Shown in pieces: positions 35,053-47,397 of a DNA stretch of 64,000 bases. The notes beneath the pieces are model-generated. The model was not told the DNA's origin. It searched no databases and was given only the letters and a program-made list of their open reading frames with translations. Made by a program: the position numbers and the translations under genes. Source of the stretch: Floccularia luteovirens (lineage: Eukaryota; Basidiomycota; Agaricomycetes; Agaricales; Squamanitaceae); NCBI GenBank assembly GCA_009739215.1, contig VSJF01000002.1, positions 1,364,001 to 1,428,000 on the forward strand. The letters are read 5' to 3'. Every line of letters starts with the position of its first letter. The first letter of the stretch is position 1.

Positions 35053-35639
35053 GTATCCCTTCATTAGGATTGAGCCCTCAAGATCTGTTGTATGTCTATG
35101 TTTGATGGTCACATAATGCATGTTGAATTTTTTAGTGATGCTTTAGTCTTTAAACTTTTTTTATCCTCCTGCTTTAATAGAAACAACTTAGTTTTACCTT
35201 CTCTTTACCTAATATCTGCCTTGCATAATGCTTCAATCAACATCAATGATAAAGTTCCAACAAATTGAAGTCATGCAGTGCAAGTTAGCTGAGTGGGAGG
35301 AGTTGAAGAAACAGAAGACTATAGAAGGCAAAGAAGGAGGAGGAATGCTAAAAAAGAGAGAAGATGGAGTTAGCAGCAAAGGAGGCTGAGAAGGCAGAGC
35401 AGGAGGCCAAACACATAGCTGAAATGGCTACAGTAAAGAAAAGGCAGGCTGAGGCCAAATAAAGGGTGACCAAGATTATTGAAGTTACTGAGGTTAGACT
35501 ATTGTGAAGAACGAGTAGGATAATTGAGTGGCAGACTAGTAATATGGTCTGCATGGCATGTTTCTGCCATAAGGAGGTCTATGAGTGGCTGGTGCCTATC
35601 ATAAGATTAACTCATGTGATTGTCACATCACAGTCACAA
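35053..35639 (+). pseudogene. Decayed copy of the coiled-coil/Cys-rich family
   Basis: About 35260-35600 parallels the minus-strand protein at 14392-14844: a start like MQCKLAEWEEL, an Ala/Lys/Glu coil, RIIEWQT, MACFCHKEV. Stops interrupt it and the second Cys cluster is missing. The preceding 200 bp hold nothing recognised. Confidence 0.45.
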
Positions 35640-37558
35640 AATGTCATACTTAGCACTCAATATAGCTAAACAACACCTTAGGTTTACTCCATGTAAACTA
35701 AGGTTTCTATTTATATATTAAAGAGCTAGAGAGCTTACTTTTCAAGAGATTATGGCCCCTTTACTCAAAATGACTCACATAGCTTTTAATACAACTCTCC
35801 CAAGACTTAATAATGATAGTTTGAACTGGATAACATTTAAGGACTAATTAATTACATTATTAATGTTAAAAGGACTGAGTTGGCATATATCTGGCATAGC
35901 TCAAGTACCAAAACCACTAGATCTGGACAAGAACTAGGCAACCTCTAGCTTGTGAGACTGACAAACCAGCAACCAATGACCAAATCAATAAAGTCAAAAT
36001 TGCAATTAAGCAGTACAAGTAGAAGGAACATTAAATACAAGAAATCCTTAATGCTACTATCAGTCTCACAATGTATTATCATATTAAATCTCAACCCACC
36101 ACTGCAATGGCATGGAAGTGACTTGTCAAACTAAATGAGCACAAAGGAGATATGATACAATCTAGCATCCACTGTAAATTGCAAATAGCATATTTCAACA
36201 ATGATGACAATATGAATGATCACATAACACAAATAATTGTAATGTGAGAATACCTAGCAGGAATGGGATTAGAATTTTCAGACATAACATTTATGTTGTA
36301 TATATAACAATCTCTATCTGAATCATATGATGCATTCCTAAGTTTACTAAGCATCACAAATGCCTCAATGCCCATACCCCTTAATACCTATATTTAACAT
36401 ATTACTGAGAAAGCTGACCTAAGAGAATCCCATAGAGAAACTCACAAAGCAGCTGAAAACATAGCTGTCATAGCTAACAATTCCAATAACTCTAAAGGAA
36501 AAGAAAAAGCATAAGGTCAGAAAAAAGGAAAGAGTGGAAAGAATGAGAAATTCTGTCAGAATTGCAAGAAAAACAGTCATCTCAAAGACCAATGCTGGGC
36601 AAAAGGAGGTTCAAAGGAATCTTTAGCCCCTGAATGGTACAAAAGAGCCATTAATGACAAAAAGGGCAAGAAGAAGACAGATTTGAAAGACAAAACTGAG
36701 TCTTCTGCAAATGCAACATCCAATAATAACTCCACTAATGACCAATGTATATTCATGACATTTATCTCAATGTCAAACACACTCATGTCTTTAACTGTTT
36801 TATCAGACTTCATATCCAAAACAATGATAACAATGAATACACACACAAATTGAGGAGTTATAATCAACTGTGGTGCAAGCAGTCATTTCTCACCAAATCA
36901 TGATAATTTCACCAACTATTGAGAGATCATACCTGAGCTAATACGAGCAGCAGACAGACATACATTTAGTGCTATTGGAAAAGGAGATATGAGAATCCAC
37001 TTACCTATGAGACCTGGAAACTCTCCTACCCCAGTGATACTACTCAATGTCTTCTATTCACCTCACCTAGTATTCACACTAGTATCTGCTGCTATTCTTG
37101 ACCATGCAAAGTACTTTCTCATCATAAAAGACAGTTTGTGTATAATTTGAAACTCTAACAACTCTATAATAGAAATCATCCCACTTATTTATAGACTTTA
37201 CTAAGTCACTGATCCACTTAGCAATGTCAACCCAACCCCACAAGCAAATGCCTTATCTAAACCAATCTTACTAAATCAATTTCATCATTTAATGAGACAC
37301 ATCAACTTTGAAACATTGAGAAACATGATGAAACAGAAAATGGTTAATAGTGTCGAACTAGATTCTAGTGATGCACCTATCTTCTATGAAACATGTGTCA
37401 AAGCCAAGGCAACTTGATGCCTATTCCCAAAGCAAAGCTCAAATAAAAATATATGAGCATATAGTGATAAGATCATGGCAGATGTTTGGGGACCTGCACA
37501 AGTCAACTTGTTAGATAGCAAGACATATTTCATATGTTTTCAAGACTGTTACTCATAT
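35640..37558 (+). pseudogene. Copia element of a third lineage, gag to GAG-pre-integrase, decayed
   Basis: Readable pieces in order: a Gag-like region (about 35640-36480); a zinc knuckle CQNCKKNSHLKDQC (about 36553); an aspartic protease remnant with CGASSHFSP, where Asp of DTGAS is Cys-shifted (about 36868); LRAADGHTF-like and VFYSPHL segments; and the GAG-pre-integrase HH region (HHLMRHINFETL, about 37280) with a Cys pair broken. It ends at 37558 against a 24-bp stub of family D. Integrase, RT and LTRs of this element are missing. It is clearly distinct from Copia-A and -B. Confidence 0.7.
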
Positions 37559-37582
37559 TGTTATGATCTTATCTGGATATGC
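37559..37582 (+). repeat. 24-bp stub of LTR family D
   Basis: TGTTATGATCTTATCTGG... is the family D start, cut by family I. Confidence 0.6.
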
Positions 37583-38180
37583 TGTGGGAAAACCCCATGG
37601 ATTCAAACCAGATATGGTAATACCCCACACTCTTTGACAACATAGCTCAAAACCACTCTTTTACAACACATAATGCCCTCCTTTGAAACAACTCATGCCT
37701 AGTGCCTTTAAAACACACTTATCAATATGATTAATCAGGTGAAACTCAGAAGATATCAACATGAACCTGTGGTTTTGAGACCAGATCTCAGTTCTAGATC
37801 CAGGAATCACTATGGAGAGCTCAGACTAAACAGCACCCCAGCCTTCCCACTAAGCCTGGAAAATTTCTATAATTCAAAACAGTGCATCAGCAAACATATC
37901 ACACTGCATTAGGAAGTACTTGGTGGTTATGATTACAAGTAACAATGCCACAAATGATTATAAAGGGAGCACTATGGAAAGACCACATGGTCTCAAATCA
38001 GAATTGGTAATGAAGTCTGCAAAGCAAAGCCTGCAATCCACAACACAAGACACATTGCATCTCAATCCAACAGTGATTCATCTCCAACTTTCCATTTGGA
38101 ACTCCTAGAAGACCCAGAATTACCTAAGTATTGAAAGCAGCATCCAATAATATGAATACTCACCATCAACAAGGCCGTTT

Positions 38181-39263
38181 TAAGGAAAGGTAAGTGCGAG
38201 CAGGCTCAGAAGCCTAATGGAGAGCAGCACGTCTATCTGCTAATTCTGAAAAAAGTTCCTTATTGAGAACTTAGGTGGTTGTATTTAAGGAGTGGACTTA
38301 TGGATTAAATGATGGAGTGCACGGTGGTAGCGCGCAGGTGTGGAAGAATGCAGACAAAGTCCACGTTAGAGAAGCGCAGTTAGATGTGCGTGAGTGCGTT
38401 ATCTTGCGGAGTGCAGGTGCGCTTGGTGCGTTATCTTGCGGAGTGCAGGTGCGCTTGGTGCGTGAGGGATATGTAGGTTGAGAGTGGTTTTTAGATTTTA
38501 GATACTAACTGATTGAGATCGTAGAAACTTGTTCCTTTCACTATCTAAGTTACAATCTTTTATATCTATGGGCATTGCGGAAAGAGTACTAAGTAATTGG
38601 AGAAATGTACTAAATTTAATGAATGGTAACGGTAAAAAAAATTGCAAGGGGCATCACCAGGAACATGCGCTATACTGGTTATAGAATTGTGAAACTCACA
38701 AAAGAGAAAGAAAGGCTAAACAATGCTGGAGGGCCATCTGGTCTGCCTTGCGGAAACACAGCAAGGCTGAGCATTGCTGTGTGCTCGCATCACACGTGAC
38801 CAAGGTAGTCGTGATCCTGTGCACTAATATTAGCAGGAGTGCTGTTTTCTTGGTCTGAAAGGCAAATCCGCGTGATAATCTCAATTAAGACCAATGATCA
38901 GATAAGTGATGGTGCTGATACGGGGGTTTTACCAGCTAATTTTAGGAAACGCAGCGGCCGAGGGGCTTGTGAGCTAAAGTTGATGGTTGATGGCATCAGT
39001 GGGCCATGTGGTCCTCATTAAGCTATGTGGCGTCTGGAAGAGTGCACTGCGGGAATTAAGAATGGGGGTGCTGTGTTCTGAGCAGGGGCATTTGTGGCGT
39101 CTGGGGCTTCGCAATATGAAATTTGGGTAGTCGATTGCATAAGAATTACTGAATGTTGCACTTCGCATTGTGATTGGTTGGGGAAGTTCTCTGATGCACA
39201 GTTAGGCTTAGACTATGTCTCAGGCTTACCATATCCGTTCCGAGATAGTAGGGGTTTCCCACA
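38181..39263 (-). repeat. CpG-rich long LTR, family H copy 3
   Basis: Reverse complement of copies 1 and 2; the family start TGTGGGAAACCCC is at 39263 reading left. This is the most complete copy, about 1.08 kb. Several short frames cross it but none has protein features. Confidence 0.8.
38394..38463. repeat. 32-bp tandem duplication inside family H copy 3
   Basis: Two head-to-tail 32-bp units (38394-38425, 38426-38457) plus the start of a third. Copy 1 has the unit once. Confidence 0.9.
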
Positions 39264-40117
39264 CCGTGTGCCACTAACACAAGCCTTGATAAACTGCAAA
39301 ACAGATGTCACATTGAGTCATACACCAATGCACAAAAGAGGCCTATATAACCTCCATTATGGAAACATGGCAACTGGCCCCTACTATTAGAACCAGTAAT
39401 GAAGTAGCCAAGATTATACAGTATTTTAGGGATGAGTGGCTGCACCTGTCCCAAAATGGAAACCAATGCAGACAGTACACAACTATAATACATTGTATTG
39501 CAGATACTGACATAACACTACACATTCTATACAATTCCAATATATGCTACTGATTCCAATATTGTGTATTAAGCAACTAGCCATCAAATAATACATTAGA
39601 GATTAATGTAGAACAAAAGTAGATATGCACATATAAACCTTGTCATGTATCATAGTAGTACAAAAATGGTTTGAAAGAACATAATAAGCAGAGAATTGAA
39701 TCCCCTTTCTTTAGCACTAAGCTATAGTCACATACAACCATCTTTGAGCACTGTCTCTAATGACTATGAAATATCTCAAATCTCATTTTCAACACTTAAT
39801 CCTTATTTCACATTCTTGAGATGCTCTTTTAAAAAGGCAAACACCTCAGACTCAAAACCTACCATATTACCAAACTTAGTATAACTTTTCTGTTTTATAT
39901 ATTTTATTTAGAAAGAACTACCTGTCATTATCTGCATCCCCAATACTTTAATTGTTTCACACCCTCAATACCTTATTTGTTTCATACTCTTGACAACCTT
40001 GTCTCACTAGAAACTTGAAACCATTATTTACTAAAACTACCTACAGGTATCTCTCCTCAGAATAGTCATGGTTTCTCTTTAAAAAGATGTCTACAGATAT
40101 TGCAGATAGATGTGCTA
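39264..40117. other. No gene recognised
   Basis: AT-rich interior of the insertion described at 37973. GGCCTATATAACC near 39341 is TATA-like. No frame above about 65 codons carries a motif. Confidence 0.5.
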
Positions 40118-40598
40118 TGTCAGGATCCAAATACCTCCAATACCTCAAATATCCAAACCTTATCTTGGACATATTTCCATCCACCTCGGACTTCTTTTAA
40201 TTACCTTTTCCCTCTTTTTCCATTTCTCAGACTTATGTCCTCTGTATTACATAACCTTTGTAATAAACACTTTTCCTTATTCCATTATCCCTTTGTTTAC
40301 CTTAATGTACCTCCCCACATCACCACCCTTGGGGATATTCACACATTGCTTCTAGTACTTAAACTACAGAGATGTACACAGATCTATAGTTTGAATATCA
40401 ACTAAGACTTGTATTCTTCTCCTCTCAAGTTCCGTTCTCTTCCCATAATAACTCTGGTCTTTGGACATTTACCTCAGTGTTCATAAATTAGACATCAGAA
40501 GTTGGCAGGGTGCAATGGATATCATTGAAGCCATGTCTAACATCTGATAGGTATTAACTTCAAGTTCACAGAGTTAACCCTGAAGTCAGTTCTTGACA
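40118..40598 (+). repeat. Solo LTR, family E
   Basis: 481 bp, TGTCAGGATCC...GTTCTTGACA, flanks TGCTA and TGCTG (one mismatch). The 3' half resembles the LTR of Gypsy G2 at 48291-48848, so E is probably a Gypsy LTR. Confidence 0.85.
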
Positions 40599-41078
40599 TG
40601 CTGCAATCCCAGGGCTTTTGAGTCCTCTCACAACCACCTTCCCTTCAGCACAATTTATTTCAAAGAAAAATTTATATTTTATTCATTTTTTTACATATTT
40701 CCCCTGTTTTAAAATTCTTTACTCATGGTAAAAATTTATGTTTTGAGTATCTTACTGTATCATAGTAGATATAAATAGGGCTCAAAACAGAACAATAAAA
40801 TGAGTTAATTTTCCCCTTCACCTTCACCTTAGTATCCAAAAGGCAAAATCTTAGTTTCGATATCTCATTCTATTCTAAAAAGATCTTATTGATTATTTTT
40901 TGAATCATTACTATCATTGTTTACCTTGTTTACAAGTCCTGCAGGTCTTGAAGATAGAATTCAAAACTTTGAAACCAAGATCTAACTGCTTCAGATCTAC
41001 AAAAGAAACATTTTGAAGTAGAATAAATATTACCTCAATAAGTTCTTATTACTTATATTTTTAAAAATGTTTTGAAAG

Positions 41079-41403
41079 TGTTAGAGTGTAAATATAGTAT
41101 ATTCACTTGGGGGGAAAGTATGCTACAGAGGCCTCCTTATATATAATACAGGAAGGCCTAGACTACTGTTCTAGACTGCTCAGGGTAGTGCTTCTAGCTT
41201 ACCCTGACAGCTTCTAGTCTACTTCTGTTGCTATGATACTAGTGCTTCTAGTCTACCCTGAGTGCTTCTAGGCTACCCTGATAGAAGCACCTCTGGTATC
41301 TATATAAGACCACTGGTTTCCTACCAGAACCCATTCTTCCTTTCCCTTCTATTCTACTACTATCTTATACTGTCTGTACATATAGCAGTAGACTATTGTA
41401 ACA
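41079..41403 (-). repeat. Copia-B LTR, short subfamily
   Basis: 325 bp, on minus TGTTACAATAG...CTAACACT type ends. It abuts a Copia-B internal sequence at 41404 that normally lies mid-element, so it is not the LTR of that element in normal order. Flanks GAAAG and GTTCA do not match. Confidence 0.9.
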
Positions 41404-44182
41404 GTTCATCACAGTGGGTTTAATCCCAGGAAGATATCTCTCATCAAACTCAGCTCTTTCTGAGATAATGAACTTCCTTGTTACTGGATTATAGAACTGC
41501 CACCCTTTATAACCTGCTGGATAGCCAACAAAAATGCACTTCTCCATATGTGATCCAAATAATCTCCTTTTGTCCTTCTACACATGGACATATGCTAAAC
41601 ATCCAAATACTCTGAGATGAGATACATTAGGTTTCTTACAGTGCCATGCTTCATAGGGAGTTCTGTCTTTTAATGAGACAGTAGGGCATTTGTTGAGAAC
41701 ATGTAGCATAGCCATGAAGCAGTGAAAACCAGAATTGCACTGGTAAGTTTGCTTCTATTAACATGGCTGTAACTAAGTCTGCAACTGTTCTGTTTGCCCT
41801 TTCAACATCCCCATTCTGCTGTGGCCTGTTCCTAACTGTATGATGTCTCTGGATACCATTATCAATGCAGTACTGATTGAAGTCATTGGACATGAACTCA
41901 GATCCCTTATTCTCTCTAATTGTTTTAATTTTAGAGGAATGCAAGTTCTCAGCATAAGCTTTGAACTGTTTAAATGCATCTAGGGTATCTGATTTCTTTC
42001 TGAGTCCAAAACCACATTTGAATCTAGTACAGTCATCAACAAAGATGATCCAATACTGGTAACCACCAATGGACTTGACTTGGATTGGGCCTTTCAAATC
42101 CATATGCACTAATTCCAGAGGATGTGATGCTCTGGAATCTGAAGTGGGAAATGGACTAGCATGCATTTTGCCTGAAAGGCATGGCTCACAAACTGGGTCT
42201 GATTTAGAGTTATTGCCCAAATGCATACCAGTTACCATGTGCATGGAATGAAGTTGCTTAACACTAGCATGATTGTAGTGCCCAAATCTCCTATGCCAAA
42301 GTCCAAGGTCCAGTGGGAGAGTAGAGGAGAGGTTTGCAGTTTCAAAGCAGGCAGGCACAGTGATCCCATCCAGGAATGCAGCATTCTGGCTATTAATACT
42401 AGCTGTAAACAGTTCTCTACTGGATTGATAAAAATGAATGAAATCTGAGTCAATATTAATGTTGTAGTCTCTATAGTCTGACAAGAAAGAGAACTGAAAG
42501 AAGGTTGTTTTAAAGTTGTGGAACATGAAGAACTCTAGTAAATAAAAGAGATTGTGTTTCCACACCATTGATAAATGGTCTGAATAAAATGCTTCCAACA
42601 CCAGAAGAATAAATAGTGGTGTTATCAGCTAGTCTGATAGGTATATGATAGGGTTTGTAATCCCTGAGCCAATGCTTGTGTGGAGTCATGTGGGATGTGG
42701 CTCCTGAGTCTGCATTCCAATCATAATTAGCATGATGGGAAAGAGGGTTATCTAATTGTACTTGTGAAAAGATACTTGCCTTTCCTGCTGATTCCTGTGG
42801 ATTTGCTGCCTTTGCCTTTGCCTGTTCAGCTAGAAATAGATTACATCTCTTAAAATGAGTGACCCATTTTTGCCACAAAAGATACAAGGAGGATAAGTGG
42901 TGGGGGCAGAGCTAGACTGCTTCTGCTTGCCCTTGTGAATTGGTAGCCACTTTGTTTGCAAGCCTCTGAGACTTGAGGTGCAGATCTCCTTGTTCTCTGA
43001 GTTTCCTCAGTGTGGAATGCCTAGGGTGATAGAGGCTTTATTCAAGTTTGTCACTAAGCATCAAAGATGACACAAAGTGACTATAGTCTTCTGGTAAAGC
43101 CCTAATCATAGCCATGCACTAATAACTCCTCATCCAGCTGTTGCAGAGTGAAGGATTCAGGTCTCAGATTTGAAATCTGCTGCATTACTGCATCAACCCT
43201 ATTTGCAAGTGACTGCAAAGACTCTTCATCTGTCTTTCTGATGCTGAACAAGTCATCATATGCATTGAATCTGACACCAGGCTTTTGCTGAAGGTGCACA
43301 GATTTCAAGGCTTCCCAAATAGCAAGAGAGTCATGCTCTATCCCTTTCAGATGCACTCTCTGAGATGGTTCTACTGTGAGGTATAGCCATCCAGCAGCTT
43401 TCTGAGCCTTATTGTCCCAGTCATCCTGTCTCTGCAATTGCAACTCATAATGTGGGGAAGACTCCTTGGCATCAGGTCTAGACTTTTGGCCACTAACAAT
43501 GTGCCAAAGCTGTTCAGACCTGAGCCATGCTTGGATTTCTCCACTCCACTGATTATAGTTGGTAAGTCCCAGTTTTTGAATATCTGGTTCCTCCCATTGC
43601 AAGAGAAAACAAAGGGATGTGGTAAAAACAGGCAGAAAAAGGGAAGAGTAAAAGATGCAAAATAAGCAAGTCAACTAGAATGCAACCAAGTCCTTGAAAA
43701 AGGTAGGGTTCTAGTGACTGCTAAGAAAGTGAAAAGAGTAGGTGTGAGAAAGGTGATTAAAAAAAAAAAGGAAAGAGAGTTGGTGAGGAAGATAATGAAG
43801 GTCCTGGGGTCTTCTTCAACCACCAGTGTGTGCAAGTTCAACATAATTTAACTACAGTGCAGTTGTACCACCTCACAGCTCACAGAGATGACTACCTGAG
43901 ATATTGCTGTGTGGGTTAAAGGCTGGCCCACTGAAGTGCACAGACCCAACAGTTCACTGTAGAGACCACCTGGGGATGGTCTTTTGTCCTTACTAACTAC
44001 TATGGACTGACTAGCTATTGACTGGCTAAGTTTAGCAGCCAAAAAAGCGGAGCAAAAAGGAGAAACAATTTAACCCAAGGGAAAAAGAGTTAAGTCAAAA
44101 GAGGAGTGGTAGGGGGGAGCAGTCACAGTGATCAAGTAGGACAAGGAATGAGGGGCACAGTTAGAGCTGAGGGCCCATAACC
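41404..44182 (-). pseudogene. Copia-B 5' half (leader, gag, protease, integrase), decayed
   Basis: On minus: primer site complement at 44171-44182, leader to about 43600, Gag (43102-about 43600, LGLTNYNQWSG, KPGVRFNAYDDLF), a zinc knuckle broken by a frameshift (about 42880), protease DWNADSGATSHM (42510-42887), GAG-pre-integrase and integrase with HMDLKGP, RENKGSEF and NGDVERANRT (41651-42601), and a downstream piece (41365-41547). The start codon region has a 2-bp loss just after the ATG. The sequence stops at 41404, inside the region that follows integrase; RT and RNase H are absent. Confidence 0.9.
44171..44182 (-). other. Half-tRNA(iMet) primer site of minus-strand Copia-B
   Basis: GGTTATGGGCCC on minus, directly next to the LTR at 44183; identical to 1454-1465. 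Confidence 0.8.
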
Positions 44183-44527
44183 TGTTAGAGTGTAAATATA
44201 GTGTATTCACTTGGGGGGAAAGTATGCTACAGAGGCCTCCTTATATATAATACAGGAAGGCCTAGACTACTGTTCTAGACTGCTCAGGGTAGTGCTTCTA
44301 GCTTACCCTGACAGCTTCTAGTCTACTCCTATTGCTATGATACTAGTGCTTCTAGTCTACCCTAAGTGCTTCTAGTCTACCCTGAGTGCTTCTAGGCTAC
44401 CCTGATAGAAGCACCTCTGGTATCTATATAAGACCACTAGTTTCCAACCAGAATCCATTCTTTCTTTCCCTTCTATTCTACTACTATCTTATACTGTCTG
44501 TACATATAGCAGTAGACTATTGTAACA
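44183..44527 (-). repeat. 5' LTR of minus-strand Copia-B
   Basis: 345 bp, TGTTACAATAG...CTCTAACA on minus. It has one extra CTAGAAGCACT unit block compared with the intact LTR. It is inserted at the catalytic motif of Gypsy G2's reverse transcriptase. Confidence 0.9.
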
Positions 44528-46860
44528 TGGATGATATCCTTATCTTCTCAGAAAATGAAGCACAACACATAGAAAGAACAAGAAGAGTCTTAAAAAGACT
44601 TCAGAAAAATAACCTATTCCTAAAAATGGAAAAATGCGAATTCAATCAGAAAAAGGTTGAATACCTTAGCCTCATCATCTCTGAAAATCAAATCACCATG
44701 GATCCTATTAAACTCTGAGGAATAGAAGACTAGCCTATACTAACAATAGTCAAACAAGTCTAAAGCTTTCTAGTCTTTGGAAATTTTTACAGAAGATTTA
44801 TCTATTGATTCTCAGATCTAGCACAACTACTCAACATATTACTAAAGAAAAACACAAAATTTGAATGGACAGAAGAATGTCAAAACTCATTTGACACTCT
44901 AAAACAGAAATTCCTTACCAAACTAGTACTACTCATGCCAGACCTCTCAAAGAAGTTCACACTCGAAACAGACACATCAAAATATGCAACAGGAGCAGTC
45001 CTAAAACAACAAGATCCTAATGGAGACTAGCACCCCTGTGGATTCATCTCTAAATCCTTCAACAAAACAGAATGAAATTATGAAATCTATGATAGAGAAT
45101 TATACTTCATAATTAGAGCCCTCACAGAATGGCAACACTTCCTCTTAGGATCACCACATCCTGTCACCATATAATTAGATCACAAAAACCTAACCTATTT
45201 CAAAGCTCCCCAGAAGTTAAACAGACAACAAGCTCAATGGAGCCTATTTCTCTCAGAATTCAACATAGAACTCATCTATATACCAGGGTCACAAATGCAT
45301 CAAAGTGATGCCCTTTCACAATGACCAGACCATATCCCTGAAGAAGACAATGATAATGATAACATCACCATCTTATCAAAAAAACTATTTATCAAATTAA
45401 TAGACACTGATATCAGAAACAAAATACTCCAAACAGATGAAAAAGAATCCATCATTATAGAAGCATTAGAAGCTCTGCAAACAAAAGGAGTCCCACTAAT
45501 GAAATCATCCCTGACTGATTGGGAAATAAAAGATAAACTCCTCTTTTACAAGAACAAGTGCTACATCCCACCAAATGGAAATCTCCGAAGAACACTTCTA
45601 AAATAATACTATGACTCAAAATCTACAGGACACTCTGGATGACTTAGAACTTTATAATCAATCCAAAGAGATTACTGGTGGCCAGGCATAAGCTTTTTCG
45701 TAAACAACTACATAACTGGATATGCAATTTGCCAACAAAGCAAAATCAATAGACACCCAACAAAACCTAACACTATCCCCTATCTCCACACCAGAAAACA
45801 ATCCATCTTTTTACACAAACCTCTATAGACTTTATCACAGACCTACCAAAATCTAATAGATATGATTCAATCATGGTTGTGGTAGACCATGGCCTTACTA
45901 AGGGGGTAATTTTAATCTCTTGTCAGAAAACAATTAATGCCATAGGAACAGCACAACTCCTTATCAACAATCTCTATAAAAGATTCAGACTCTCAGACAA
46001 ATTAATCTCAGATAGAGACCCTCAATTTCCCTGTAAAACATTCCAAGAACTAGGGAAACTTCTTGGCATCAAACTGGCTATGAGCACAGTATACCATCCA
46101 TAAACAGACAGTGGAACAGAAAGAACAAATTAAGAAATAGAAGCATACCTATGCATCTTCTGTGGAAACAATCCCAGCATGTGGTCCACCCTATTACCGA
46201 TACTAGAATTTTCATATAACCAAAAACCATATGTACTATGTGACAAATTACCCTTCTTCATTACAATGGGATATGACCCTCTATCCTTCCCACTAGCATA
46301 CCAAAAGACCAATATCCCTAGCACAGAAGAAAGAATCAAACAAATACAAAATGCTAGAGATGAAGCAGAAGCAGCTCACAAACTAGCCAGAAACAAAATG
46401 ATAGAATGAAGTAAAAGAAATTTCAAACCATTCAAGAAAGAAGACCAAGTATAGCTAGAAGCAAAGAACCTAAAACTCTGACATGAGAAGAAGAAGCTAG
46501 CACCAAAGTGAGAAGGCTCTTTTACTATCACAGAAGTCCTCAGACCTCTCACCTATAAACTAAAACTTCTGACCTCATGGAAAATACATCTAGTATTCCA
46601 TGCCACTCTTCTCACTCTATATCAAGAAACAGAAGTATATGGCCCAAACTATAATCAACCACTACCAGATATAATAAATGAAGAAGAAGAATATGAAGTA
46701 GAAGATATTATCTCACACTAAAAGATTGGAAACAAAATCTAATATCTGATCAAATGGAAAGGGTATCCAATATCTGATAACTCATGGGAATCAACAGATA
46801 ATCTACAGAATGCTTCCGAACTACTAGAAAACTTTAAGAAGAGACATAAACTCAAAGGAT
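44528..46860 (+). pseudogene. Gypsy G2 pol: RT, RNase H, integrase, chromodomain
   Basis: Readable with interruptions: RT from MDDILIFSEN with KCEFNQKKVEYL; RNase H with LETDTSKYATGAVL (about 44960; the family's DASDYA core) and a DHKNLTYF segment (about 45180); integrase zinc region near 45620-45750; integrase core with ISDRDPQF (about 46007) and the NTEQYL-type block; then chromodomain YEVEDIISH, YLIKWKGYP and SWESTDNL (about 46695-46800). Stops are TAG, TAA or TGA in place of Gln and Trp codons. This is the Tf/chromovirus branch of Gypsy; inactive. Confidence 0.87.
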
Positions 46861-47048
46861 AGTCACTAGAATCCAGATGCAATATGCCTTCCAAAGCCCC
46901 TACTCCTTCTGCAGTACCCAGATCTCCATCTCCTATTCCCATTGACCACACAAACAACACTTCAGACTAATTATCACTCAGAACATCAATTGACCTCTAT
47001 TAATGTTAGTAGACTAAAGTCCCATCAAAACCCCCTCACCAATCTCCA

Positions 47049-47392
47049 TGTTAGAGTGTGAATAGTGTGTATTTAGTTAGTTGGAAAGTATGCTACAGAG
47101 GCCTTCTTATATACAATTCAGGAAGGCCTAGACTACTATTTTAGACTGCTCAGGGTAGTGCTTCTAGCTTACCCTGACAGCTTCTAGTCTACTTCTATTG
47201 CTATGATACCAGTGCTTCTAGACTACCCTGAGTGCTTCTAGTCTACCCTGAGTGCTTCTAGGCTACCCTAATAGAAGCACCTCTAGTATCTATATAAGAC
47301 CACTGGTTTCCAATTAGAACCTATTCTTCCTTTCCCTTCTATTCTACTACTATCTTATACTATCTATACATATAGCAGTAGACTATTGTAAT
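47049..47392 (-). repeat. Solo LTR of Copia-B in Gypsy G2
   Basis: Minus-strand Copia-B LTR with target duplication CTCCA (47044-47048 and 47393-47397); the outer end has lost its CA (reads GTAAT). Confidence 0.88.
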
Positions 47393-47397
47393 CTCCA

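Larger units (their letters stand above)
37973..40647 (+). repeat. Nested insertion in family I (TATGGAAAGACC...TTCA)
   Basis: Starts with a decayed TGTGGGAAA-type end and ends in CA, flanked by GCAC (37969-37972 and 40648-40651). It itself contains family H (38181-39263) and family E (40118-40598). The remaining roughly 1.1 kb has no coding content. Confidence 0.5.
37583..41078 (+). repeat. Family I long LTR, split by a nested insertion
   Basis: I sequence at 37583-37972 and 40648-41078 matches the inverted, uninterrupted copy at 20393-21335. The insert 37973-40647 is flanked by GCAC. The right end is cut by a Copia-B LTR at 41079. Confidence 0.7.

Noticed and set aside
38275..39390. Several short frames in the CpG-rich repeat at 38181-39263
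   Set aside because: The three copies of this repeat do not conserve any frame; it is a non-coding LTR-like element.
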